64,000 nucleotides of DNA from Pseudomonas sputi (GTDB taxonomy: Bacteria; Pseudomonadota; Gammaproteobacteria; Pseudomonadales; Pseudomonadaceae). The position numbers were made by a program, and so were the translations under genes. Location of the stretch: positions 124,001-188,000 of the forward strand of contig NZ_BQHI01000006.1 in assembly GCF_021603585.1 (NCBI RefSeq). Direction: 5' to 3'. The number at the start of each line of letters is the position of its first letter. Position 1 is the stretch's first letter. Positions 57,153-64,000 of the stretch are shown in pieces. Below the pieces are notes generated by a model. The model made no database searches and was not told the origin of the DNA. It saw only the letters and a list, made by a program, of their open reading frames with translations.

Positions 57153-57168
57153 CTGTCACATATGACAG
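57153..57168. promoter_or_regulatory. Inverted repeat upstream of the second Ig-like gene
   Basis: CTGTCA-CATA-TGACAG carries the same 6-bp arms and the same 4-nt spacer length as the palindrome at 31540-31555. It lies 91 nt before the ATG at 57260, against 89 nt for the other gene. Confidence 0.65.
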
Positions 57169-57259
57169 TTGTGGCCTTCGCTGCATGGGTGTCTGATGGC
57201 GGCCACGCGATGCTGCATTGATCAATCCCTTTCGATCCGTTGGCAAAGGACTGAAGACG

Positions 57260-59527
57260 ATGGCCGTCCCTACACTTGTTCAACCTCGTATTCCCGGTAT
57301 GAAACAACCGGTGTCCGCGCCGCAGCCGGTCGATGCCGGACTGCCGTTGGCGCTGACTTATCTCTATCCCGAGGGTGTCAAGGTGTTCATCGAGCCTGCA
57401 GCAGGTATGGTTGCGGATGACAGGCTTGTCTTGCGAATTGACGGTGTTCTGGTGGCAGCCAAACCGATTGTCACTGGTGAAGAGTCCCTGCGTGCGGTCC
57501 TGTATGTGCAGGCAAAGCTTTGGAAGGACGGGCTTAACACACTGGATTACGGCCTGGAACGAGCCGGCGTCGAGATTGAAACTTCACACCCGTTGCGGGT
57601 CTGGCTCCACAGCAAGCGTCCGGGACTGGTGGATCGTTTTCCCGAGGAGGAGGGTCATTCGGAGCTGAAGCTGAGCGTCGAGCAAGGGGTACTCGATGAA
57701 GGCGTCAATCCCGAACGCGCACGGGAAGGCGTTGATGTCACGCTTTCCTATCCGTTGATGAGAGTTTTCGACAACGTGCAACTTGATTGCAACGGCGTGA
57801 TCCTGACGTGGCTTGTGACCCAGGCTGACGTCGATAACGGACAGCCATTGGTGATCACGATCAATGAAGCGACGTTCATCGAAGCGGGCGACGCGGCGGA
57901 TTTTCCGTTGAAGTTCACGGTGACCGATTGTGTTGGCAATAGTCCGGACACCGACAATCCGTACTCGGGCGCGTTGTCTCTGTACGTCAACCTTTTGGGG
58001 CAATGGTACGACCCGCCGATTGTCAGTGAAGACCCTGCCGACGCCGAAGATGACCCCGATACGATCGACCTGGACAAGCTTGCCGGCGGTCCCGCGACTG
58101 CGCAGGTGTACGTGTCTGGCAACTGGATGAAAGGTGACGACATTCATCTGGACTGCCGCTTCCAGGGTGCGGAAGGTGACGTGCAGTCATTGACGTTGAT
58201 CGAGACGGTCAAGAACAAGCCGTTCATGTACGCGTTCTCCGTACCGAACGAGTCTCTGGTTGCCGCTTTGGGCGGCAAGGCGACATTCCGATACACCCGG
58301 GTAAGTGGTGGGGTGGCGCTGGATCGATCCGCGACGCTGACGGTCCGCGTCATTGGTGCCGCCACCAGTGATCTAATGCCTCCAACCCTCGTCGGGACTG
58401 GCTACCAGTTTCATCCATTGGACTTTCCCGACGGTGTGACCGCTCGTGTCGAGTTCCTCGAGGCCCGTGACGGCGATCAGGCTCGTCTGCTGGTCAACGG
58501 GGCTCCAGGGCTTGGCTCACCGGAGTTCAAGGCGGTCAACTTCAACAAGAATCACCGTGCCAATTTCGTACTCAAGCCTGAAGTGCTTGTGGCCAATCAC
58601 GGCCGAACGATGAAACTGGCTTGGGAGTTGCTGCGGCCGCAAGGCACGCAGCCATCGGGTGAGCGGGAGGTCACCGTCCACAGGATCGAAGACGCCGATT
58701 GGCGCTTGCCAACCCCGGGGTTGCCACAGGCTCTGGGTGATGAAATGCTCGATCTGGGCGCATTCAGCGGGCACGCTCAGGCAACCTGCAAACCTTGGCC
58801 TGGGATGGCTGTGGGGCAGTTACGCTGGTTTCATATGCGCGGGACCGGTCTTGATGACGGGGACTATGAGATCACGATTGCCGTGGGTGCTCCGGTCACG
58901 GTGCCGGAAACAACCGCCGGTCTGGACAATGCGCTGATGCGTGATCTGCTGCTGAAATTCAAGCCGGGAACCACGGTGGTCCTGGAGCTGAAGGTGGCAT
59001 TTGACGGTAATAACGACGAGCGCTCCGCCGTGGTTTTCAAAACCCGCGAGTATCAGGTCCTGAGCCTGCCGGCCATGGTATTGGAGGACTTCAAGCAGGC
59101 ACCCGCGCAAGCGGTGACGAAGGGGGGCGTCATGGAAACCGCCAACCTGCGAATCAGTTTTGTGTCGGGCAGTGGCGAGTGCGCAATCATGCCACGTGCC
59201 GATATCGGCCAATCATTCGCCGGACGGGTTGAAGGTCAGGTGTTGAGCATTGGTCGTGACAGCTCTCCCCCAGAGCCCGTTATCGTAGAGCTGGAGTTGA
59301 AAAATGCCTGCTCCCGCGTCAGTTTCTGGCATTTAAGCAGCAACTATGGGGACAGTTTCGTGGAGTGTCTGTCTGCGGACAGAACCCTGCTTGCAAGCAA
59401 GTCTCTCGGCACGTCGTACAGCACGCCACAAAGCCTGCTGCATGAGGCAGAGGGGATAAAAATCATCCGGATTGTCTGTCCGAAAGCAGACTGGTTCTCC
59501 CTCGACATGATCAAAGTTGAATATTGA
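57260..59527 (+). CDS. Large Ig-like repeat protein, paralogue 2
   Basis: A 755-residue acidic, beta-rich protein, paralogous to the 648-residue protein at 31645. Shared blocks are EEEGHSELKLSVEQGVLDEG, VFDNVQLDCNGVILTWLV and EDPADAEDDPDTIDLDKLAG. The later part consists of further beta-sandwich-like units and a C-terminal ~90 residues ending WFSLDMIKVEY that resemble a jelly-roll module and do not match paralogue 1. No signal peptide is seen. The ATG at 57260 has AAGGA about 10 nt upstream; a TTG at 57218 is less likely. Its last 17 nt overlap the convergent anti-sigma gene. Function unknown; adhesion or secretion-substrate roles are guesses. Confidence 0.8.
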   Translation: MAVPTLVQPRIPGMKQPVSAPQPVDAGLPLALTYLYPEGVKVFIEPAAGMVADDRLVLRIDGVLVAAKPIVTGEESLRAVLYVQAKLWKDGLNTLDYGLERAGVEIETSHPLRVWLHSKRPGLVDRFPEEEGHSELKLSVEQGVLDEGVNPERAREGVDVTLSYPLMRVFDNVQLDCNGVILTWLVTQADVDNGQPLVITINEATFIEAGDAADFPLKFTVTDCVGNSPDTDNPYSGALSLYVNLLGQWYDPPIVSEDPADAEDDPDTIDLDKLAGGPATAQVYVSGNWMKGDDIHLDCRFQGAEGDVQSLTLIETVKNKPFMYAFSVPNESLVAALGGKATFRYTRVSGGVALDRSATLTVRVIGAATSDLMPPTLVGTGYQFHPLDFPDGVTARVEFLEARDGDQARLLVNGAPGLGSPEFKAVNFNKNHRANFVLKPEVLVANHGRTMKLAWELLRPQGTQPSGEREVTVHRIEDADWRLPTPGLPQALGDEMLDLGAFSGHAQATCKPWPGMAVGQLRWFHMRGTGLDDGDYEITIAVGAPVTVPETTAGLDNALMRDLLLKFKPGTTVVLELKVAFDGNNDERSAVVFKTREYQVLSLPAMVLEDFKQAPAQAVTKGGVMETANLRISFVSGSGECAIMPRADIGQSFAGRVEGQVLSIGRDSSPPEPVIVELELKNACSRVSFWHLSSNYGDSFVECLSADRTLLASKSLGTSYSTPQSLLHEAEGIKIIRIVCPKADWFSLDMIKVEY

Positions 59528-60266
59528 TCAGGTTTCGGGCAAGACCGTGAAGCTCGGATGTCGGGTTGTATCCGATCAACATCCACGCATGTTCGTGGAC
59601 GGTCCAGTACACCACATTCATTTTGTGTCGACGTTCCTGCTCCACGGGAAGACTGCCACTGTTCGAGCGCGTCACGCATAGCGCCAGCGGGCCGTATCTG
59701 GCGTCCCGATAAACGATCTGTGCAATAGGTACGCCGTCGTATTCGAGTATTTGCGCACGCTTGAACACGGCACCGGGCAGTTTCAGCTTGGCGGGCGAAA
59801 GGCTCAGGCCCAGTCGCGCATCGATGGATCGCAATTGCGCCCATTGTGAGGCCTCGTCGGTGGGCAAGTGTTCGAGGGTCTGCGGCACATACAGCGCCAT
59901 GTAATCGCCCACCCGCGCGCGCCAGTTGTGCGCTTGCTGTGCTTGCCAGGTCAGGAACAAACGGTCTGCCGCCACCCCCGCGAGCGCCGCACCGGCTGCG
60001 GCCGCACCGAGGAACCAGCGTCGGCTGAAACCCGGCTTCTGCGGTGAGGGCGCAGCATCAAGCCGAGCCTGCAAGCGATCGAGCGGCGCCTGTTGCACCA
60101 GTTCGTCATAAGCAGCCTTGAACGGCAGACTGCTGCGGTCAAGCCATTGCACCCGCAGATTCAGCAGCGGATCGTCGGCGATGAGGCTGTCGAGCTGGCT
60201 GCGTTGGTCACGGTCCAGTTCATCGTCCAGATACGCCACCAGTTGCTCGTCGGAAGGCGTATTCAT
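59511..60266 (-). CDS. Anti-sigma factor, single-pass membrane protein
   Basis: A 251-residue protein. The N-terminal cytoplasmic part (SDEQLVAYLDDELDRDQRSQ) matches the anti-sigma zinc-less RskA/ChrR-like N-domain, followed by a Tat- or membrane-like segment at about 80-100 (RRWFLGAAAAGAALAGVAAD) and a periplasmic domain. It overlaps the sigma gene by 4 nt (ATGA), so the pair is translationally coupled. The layout resembles the P. aeruginosa SbrI/SbrR pair; this match is a suggestion only. GGAGACCGGCA precedes the ATG at 60266, and its 3' end overlaps the convergent Ig-like gene. Confidence 0.87.
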   Translation of the reverse strand: MNTPSDEQLVAYLDDELDRDQRSQLDSLIADDPLLNLRVQWLDRSSLPFKAAYDELVQQAPLDRLQARLDAAPSPQKPGFSRRWFLGAAAAGAALAGVAADRLFLTWQAQQAHNWRARVGDYMALYVPQTLEHLPTDEASQWAQLRSIDARLGLSLSPAKLKLPGAVFKRAQILEYDGVPIAQIVYRDARYGPLALCVTRSNSGSLPVEQERRHKMNVVYWTVHEHAWMLIGYNPTSELHGLARNLINIQL

Positions 60267-60790
60267 TGCCGGTCTCCTGCGGGGCTGTTCGGGACCGCTT
60301 GCAGCGGCGGGTATTCGGCCAGTTTCAGGCGCGCGGTGGCCAGGCGGCTCATGACTGTGCCGATCGGCACTTGCAGGATCTCGGCGACTTCGCGGTAGGA
60401 CAGGCCCTCGACGTACGCGAGATACACCGTTTCGCGCTGGGTTTCCGGCAATGCATCGACCCGGCGGATCACCTGCGAGGCCATCACATGAGTCTGCGCG
60501 GCGTATTCGCCATCGAATGTCAGCTGACCGTCGGCGTCCGTCACGCCCTGGCCCAGGCGCACCCGACGGGCGCGCACTTCGTTGAGCCAGATCGAATGCA
60601 GGATGCTCAGCAGCCAGCGATCCATGCGCGTGCCGGCCACGTACTGGCCCGAACGTTCCAGCGCCCGCACGCAGGTGGCTTGCACCAGATCCTCGGCCAC
60701 GTGCCGGTTGCGCGACAGCAGCAAGCCGTAGCGCCACAGGCGCGCCAGGTGTTGCCCGAGTTCGGCTCTGAAGGCCTGATCGCTGAAAAT
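60263..60790 (-). CDS. ECF-type sigma factor with a probable ATT start codon
   Basis: A 175-residue ECF sigma factor. Region 2 is LARLWRYGLLLSRNRHVAEDLVQATCVRALE and MDRWLLSILHSIWLNEVRA. Region 4 is LPETQRETVYLAYVEGLSYREVAEILQVPIGTVMSRLATARLKL. No ATG, GTG or TTG lies in frame before the conserved residues except a TTG at 60724, which would cut region 2. An ATT at 60790 has GGAGG 5 nt upstream and would add FSDQAFRAELGQHLARLWRYG. It follows the TPR gene by 20 nt and overlaps the anti-sigma gene. Confidence 0.85.
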   Translation of the reverse strand: MFSDQAFRAELGQHLARLWRYGLLLSRNRHVAEDLVQATCVRALERSGQYVAGTRMDRWLLSILHSIWLNEVRARRVRLGQGVTDADGQLTFDGEYAAQTHVMASQVIRRVDALPETQRETVYLAYVEGLSYREVAEILQVPIGTVMSRLATARLKLAEYPPLQAVPNSPAGDRQ

Positions 60791-60810
60791 GTTCGCCTCC
60801 GCGTGTCGTG

Positions 60811-61344
60811 TCAGGTTTTCGATGAATCGTTGATGGCTTCGGCCAGGTCCCGGTATTCCTCGCAGGTCGTGCCACAGATCTTCTGGATGTGCTGCAACTG
60901 TTCCTGCGCCAGATCGACGCGGCCCTTGATGACGTAAGCCTCGCCCAGGTATTCACGGACCTGCGCGTACTGCGGATCAAGCTTCACCGATTGCAGGTAA
61001 TAACCGATGCCTTCGTCGGTGCGCCCCAGTTTGCGCGTGGCGTAACCGCGATAGTTGAGAGCCTTGGCGGTGTTCGGTTGTTCCAGCGTATCGAGCAGGG
61101 CCAGGGCCTCTTCGTAACGGCCGGCCTTGGCCAGACGGTAGGCGTAATCGGTCCGGTCGGCGTCGGGTACCAGATGGCTGGTCTGTATTACGCACTTCTG
61201 CGTTTTGGTGTCGAACACCTGGCCTTTGGGGCAGTTGGGTTTCTGCACCGGCGCCTCTTCATCACCATTGGCGAAGGCAAGCGGACTCGCAAAAGCGGCG
61301 GCCACCAGCAACGGGGCCGCGAACATAACGGAACGGATAGTCAT
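60811..61344 (-). CDS. Periplasmic TPR protein
   Basis: A 177-residue protein with a signal peptide (MTIRSVMFAAPLLVAAAFAS, cleavage after AFA near residue 25) and two to three tetratricopeptide units at about 65-150 (YAYRLAKAGRYEEALALLDTLEQ, NYRGYATRKLGRTDEGIGYY). CPKGQVFDTKTQKCV precedes them and could form a disulfide; a further Cys pair is in KICGTTCEEY. GGAGCC lies 7 nt before the ATG at 61344. It is first in a three-gene unit with the sigma and anti-sigma factors and may supply or relay its signal. Confidence 0.85.
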   Translation of the reverse strand: MTIRSVMFAAPLLVAAAFASPLAFANGDEEAPVQKPNCPKGQVFDTKTQKCVIQTSHLVPDADRTDYAYRLAKAGRYEEALALLDTLEQPNTAKALNYRGYATRKLGRTDEGIGYYLQSVKLDPQYAQVREYLGEAYVIKGRVDLAQEQLQHIQKICGTTCEEYRDLAEAINDSSKT

Positions 61345-61502
61345 GGGCAAGGCTCCACAAGGGGTCGTGTTTCACTTTGAACACCGCAGGGTGAACATTT
61401 ATTCATTGGTTTGTCAGGCTTTGTTAAAGGAAAGCCCTTTTTCCGGCGCTATGCTCGTCAGCATTCGTTGTCGATCTGCAGTTCTACCCTGGGAGTTTGG
61501 CC

Positions 61503-62276
61503 ATGAAAGATCAGGTTCACCACTCGGCCGCCAGCGGCTACAAAACCGCTGCCGACACCTACGTCAAAGGCCGGCCCGACTACCCGCCGGCCGTCGCCGA
61601 ATGGCTGACGGGCACCGTCGGCCTCGATGCCCACAAGACGGTTATCGACCTCGGTGCCGGCACCGGCAAGTTCACCGGACGGCTGGTGGCGACCGGCGCC
61701 CAGGTGATTGCCGTGGAGCCGGTGGCGCCGATGCTGGAAAAACTGTCGCTGGCCTGGCCGCAGGTGTTGGCCGTCAGCGGCACGGCAACGGATTTGCCGC
61801 TGCCCGATGCGTCGGTGGATGCCGTGGTGTGCGCGCAGGCCTTTCACTGGTTTGCCCGTACCGAAGCCCTGGATGAAATCGCCCGGGTCCTCAAACCGGG
61901 CGGCAAGCTGGGCCTGATCTGGAACCTGCGCGACACCCGGATCGACTGGGTGCCCAGACTGGACGCCATCGTCAACGCACTGGAGGGCGACACGCCGCGC
62001 TTCTACACCGGCGAATGGCGCAAGGCTTTTCCCCATCCGGCGTTCGGCCCGTTACAGGCGCAGCATTTCCAGCACGGGCATACCGGCGCGCCGGAAGATG
62101 TGATTTTCAACCGGGTGCGATCCACCAGCTTCATTGCCGCGTTGAGCGATCAGCAGCGCGCGAAGATCGATGCGCAGATTGCCGAGCTGATTGCCGGCGA
62201 GCCGCAGTTGCGGGGCAGGGAGGTGGTGACCGTGCCTTACGAGACCGCTGCCTTCGTTGCGCTGAAGAACGGCTAG
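61503..62276 (+). CDS. Class I SAM-dependent methyltransferase
   Basis: A 257-residue methyltransferase with motif I VIDLGAGTGKFTGRL, motif II VIAVEPVAPM, VDAVVCAQAFHWF and KPGGKLGLIWN. It resembles Methyltransf_11 proteins of the UbiE-like group; the substrate is unknown. It stands alone, with an 82-nt gap to the isomerase gene. Confidence 0.88.
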   Translation: MKDQVHHSAASGYKTAADTYVKGRPDYPPAVAEWLTGTVGLDAHKTVIDLGAGTGKFTGRLVATGAQVIAVEPVAPMLEKLSLAWPQVLAVSGTATDLPLPDASVDAVVCAQAFHWFARTEALDEIARVLKPGGKLGLIWNLRDTRIDWVPRLDAIVNALEGDTPRFYTGEWRKAFPHPAFGPLQAQHFQHGHTGAPEDVIFNRVRSTSFIAALSDQQRAKIDAQIAELIAGEPQLRGREVVTVPYETAAFVALKNG

Positions 62277-62358
62277 AGTCCCGCATTTGGCCGAACCGCC
62301 GTGCTGATGCCTTGTTATAGTTCGGGCCTCATCTTCAGCCCGGTAAAGGATTTCTGCC

Positions 62359-63171
62359 ATGACTCAATACACCGCCTTCAGCGTCGAACTGGCCGACAAC
62401 ATCGCCCATGTGCAGATCAACCGGCCGGAAAAGATCAACTCGATGAACGCCGCGTTCTGGAGCGAAATCGTCGAGGTGTTCCAGTGGATCGACGACACCG
62501 ACGAAGTGCGGGTGGTGGTGCTCAGTGGTGCCGGCAAACACTTTTCCTCGGGCATCGACCTGATGATGCTGGCCGGTGTGGCCAATGAGCTGGGCAAGGA
62601 CGTGGGCCGCAACGCGCGCCTGTTGCGCAAAAAGATCCTGACCCTGCAAGCCTCGTTCAATGCTGTCGACAATTGCCGCAAACCGGTACTGGCGGCGATC
62701 CAGGGTTACTGCCTGGGCGGCGCCATCGACCTGATCGCGGCCTGCGACATGCGCTACGCCGCCGAAGACGCGCAGTTCTCGATCAAGGAAATCGACATCG
62801 GCATGGCGGCTGACGTCGGCACCCTGCAACGGTTGCCACGGATCATCGGTGACGGCATGCTGCGTGAGCTGGCTTACACCGGTCGCACCTTTGGCGCCGA
62901 AGAAGCGCGCAGCATCGGTCTGGTCAATCGCGTCTACAGCGACAAGGACAGCCTGATCGAAGGCGTGATGGACATTGCCCGGGACATCGCCGGCAAGTCG
63001 CCGATCGCGGTCACCGGCACCAAGGAAATGATCAGCTACATGCGCGACCATCGCATCGACGACGGTCTTGAGTACGTTGCCACCTGGAACGCCGCCATGC
63101 TGCAATCCAACGACTTGCGCGTGGCCATGGCCGCCCATATGAGCAAACAGAAACCCGAATTTCTGGATTGA
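62359..63171 (+). CDS. Crotonase family, delta3,5-delta2,4-dienoyl-CoA isomerase-like
   Basis: A 270-residue enoyl-CoA hydratase/isomerase. The oxyanion hole is formed by SSGIDLMML and GYCLGGAIDL. IKEIDIGMAADVGTLQRLP contains the Glu and Asp pair that ECH1-type dienoyl-CoA isomerases use, and the AADVGTLQRLP stretch is diagnostic. It would let beta-oxidation process unsaturated fatty acids with odd-numbered double bonds. AAAGGA lies upstream of the ATG. Confidence 0.88.
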   Translation: MTQYTAFSVELADNIAHVQINRPEKINSMNAAFWSEIVEVFQWIDDTDEVRVVVLSGAGKHFSSGIDLMMLAGVANELGKDVGRNARLLRKKILTLQASFNAVDNCRKPVLAAIQGYCLGGAIDLIAACDMRYAAEDAQFSIKEIDIGMAADVGTLQRLPRIIGDGMLRELAYTGRTFGAEEARSIGLVNRVYSDKDSLIEGVMDIARDIAGKSPIAVTGTKEMISYMRDHRIDDGLEYVATWNAAMLQSNDLRVAMAAHMSKQKPEFLD

Positions 63172-63177
63172 GAAACC

Positions 63178-64000
63178 ATGACATCTCGCTGGACCACTGC
63201 AGTACTGGACACCGATCAACCTGGCGGCTGGGCCGTGGCGCGCAGCCCCGAGGGTTTCCTGTTCGATGACAACGGCGCGCTGTTCCCCCGGGAATGGCTC
63301 AAGCGTCAGGACTTGTCGATTCTTGCCGAGCACGGCATTGGTCACCTCGATGGCGAACCGGTGTATCTGCTGGAACTGCACAGCGCCAGCGAGGTGCCGG
63401 GCTGCAACTGGAAAGGCCTGCGGGCGTTCATGCTCGATGGCGATCACACGATCTACAAGGTCCTGGGATACGCGGCGCAAATCGGGACCTGGGCCCGTGA
63501 GCACCGTTTCTGCGGCAATTGCGGTCAGGCCATGACCCAGGTGCCACGGGAGCGGGCGATGTATTGCCAGCCTTGCGATCTGCGCAGTTATCCGCGCATT
63601 TCGCCGAGCATGATCGTGCTGGTGACCCGTGGCGATGAAGTCCTGCTGGCGCGCTCACCGCGTTTCGTCACCGGGGTCTACAGCACGCTGGCCGGGTTTG
63701 CCGAACCGGGGGAGTCGGCCGAGGATTGCCTGATTCGCGAAGTGCGCGAGGAAGTGCAGATCGAGGTGAAGAACATTCAGTACATGGGCAGCCAGTGCTG
63801 GCCGTTTCCACACTCGATGATGCTCGGCTTCCATGCCGAATACGCCGGTGGCGAGATTGTCTGCCAGGAAGACGAGATCGAAGACGCCCAGTGGTTCAAC
63901 GTGCACGATTTGCCGCCGTTGCCGGCGTCAAAATCGATTGCCCGGTACCTGATCGATGTCTACGTGGCGCGGCGCTTAGGCCACGCTGAACCAGTGCTGC
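63178..64000 (+). CDS. nudC: NADH pyrophosphatase NudC, cut at the window end
   Basis: About 274 residues are visible; NudC proteins are usually near 260-280, so only the very end is missing. NudC cleaves NADH and removes NAD caps from RNA. A zinc ribbon is present (FCGNCGQ and YCQPCDLR), followed by the Nudix box [20 protein letters not shown] and the [14 protein letters not shown] motif that selects NAD(H). The start ATG lies 4 nt after the upstream stop codon, so the two genes are probably cotranscribed. Confidence 0.94.
   Translation, partial: MTSRWTTAVLDTDQPGGWAVARSPEGFLFDDNGALFPREWLKRQDLSILAEHGIGHLDGEPVYLLELHSASEVPGCNWKGLRAFMLDGDHTIYKVLGYAAQIGTWAREHRFCGNCGQAMTQVPRERAMYCQPCDLRSYPRISPSMIVLVTRGDEVLLARSPRFVTGVYSTLAGFAEPGESAEDCLIREVREEVQIEVKNIQYMGSQCWPFPHSMMLGFHAEYAGGEIVCQEDEIEDAQWFNVHDLPPLPASKSIARYLIDVYVARRLGHAEPVL

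Noticed and set aside
60267-60980. N-terminal extension of the anti-sigma frame to 60980
   Set aside because: The frame is open but runs through the sigma factor gene in another phase; GGAGACC before 60266 and the ATGA overlap fix the true start.

Overview
The window is chromosomal DNA of a fluorescent pseudomonad, most likely the Pseudomonas fluorescens species complex. The basis is the high GC content, the gacA-uvrC-pgsA-tRNA(Gly)-tRNA(Cys) order, an MvaT/MvaU-type silencer, the ptxS-kguEKTD 2-ketogluconate cluster, a DUF6124 gene, and several copies of a Pseudomonas REP-like palindrome whose core reads CGTTCCCACGC.

Layout. 0-5 kb: GNAT acetyltransferase, gacA, uvrC, pgsA, three tRNAs and a small secreted protein. 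5-6.3 kb: three small reverse-strand genes and the relic of an ABC-F ATPase. 6.3-10.1 kb: topoisomerase IB and modABC, with a tandem repeat upstream of modA that resembles ModE half-sites. 10.1-16 kb: nitronate monooxygenase, acuI-type reductase, and an alkylation-repair group (ada, alkB, a second 2OG-Fe oxygenase). 16-25.5 kb: small lipoproteins, galU, gor, a KfrA-like protein divergent from a tyrosine recombinase, ahpC, ahpF, gloA. 25.6-31.4 kb: mvaU, a CSS-EAL phosphodiesterase, hpd, rarD, an aldo/keto reductase. 31.6-33.6 kb: a 648-residue Ig-like protein. 33.7-36.6 kb: LysR regulator, SDR and VOC proteins, and a DUF6124 gene with a strikingly structured leader. 36.6-40.5 kb: sugar-acid transporter, cdaR, glycerate kinase. 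40.7-43.5 kb: chemoreceptor and aruH. 43.6-49 kb: the kgu operon and ptxS with two perfect PtxS operators. 49-56.4 kb: DUF1345 protein, an RND efflux pair and a divergent RstAB-like two-component system. 56.4-64 kb: pncA, a second Ig-like protein, a TPR/sigma/anti-sigma operon, a methyltransferase, a dienoyl-CoA isomerase-like protein and nudC, which runs off the edge.

Genes that work together. ModABC imports molybdate. Ada, AlkB and the neighbouring oxygenase repair alkylated DNA or related damage. AhpC/AhpF, Gor and GloA form a peroxide, thiol and aldehyde defence group. KguE, KguK, KguT and KguD convert imported 2-ketogluconate to 6-phosphogluconate under PtxS. The CdaR, transporter and glycerate kinase group suggests glucarate/galactarate or glycerate use.

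The most unusual signals are four. (1) Two paralogous Ig-like proteins 26 kb apart, each preceded at 89-91 nt by the same inverted repeat CTGTCA-N4-TGACAG. (2) The DUF6124 leader, in which a 10-bp helix would bury the ribosome-binding site and a crossing helix could form a pseudoknot. (3) An Ada protein that has kept only one of the four zinc-site cysteines, and a 28-nt element repeated at the same distance upstream of ada and of the 2OG-oxygenase/alkB pair. (4) A sigma factor whose only well-placed start codon is ATT.
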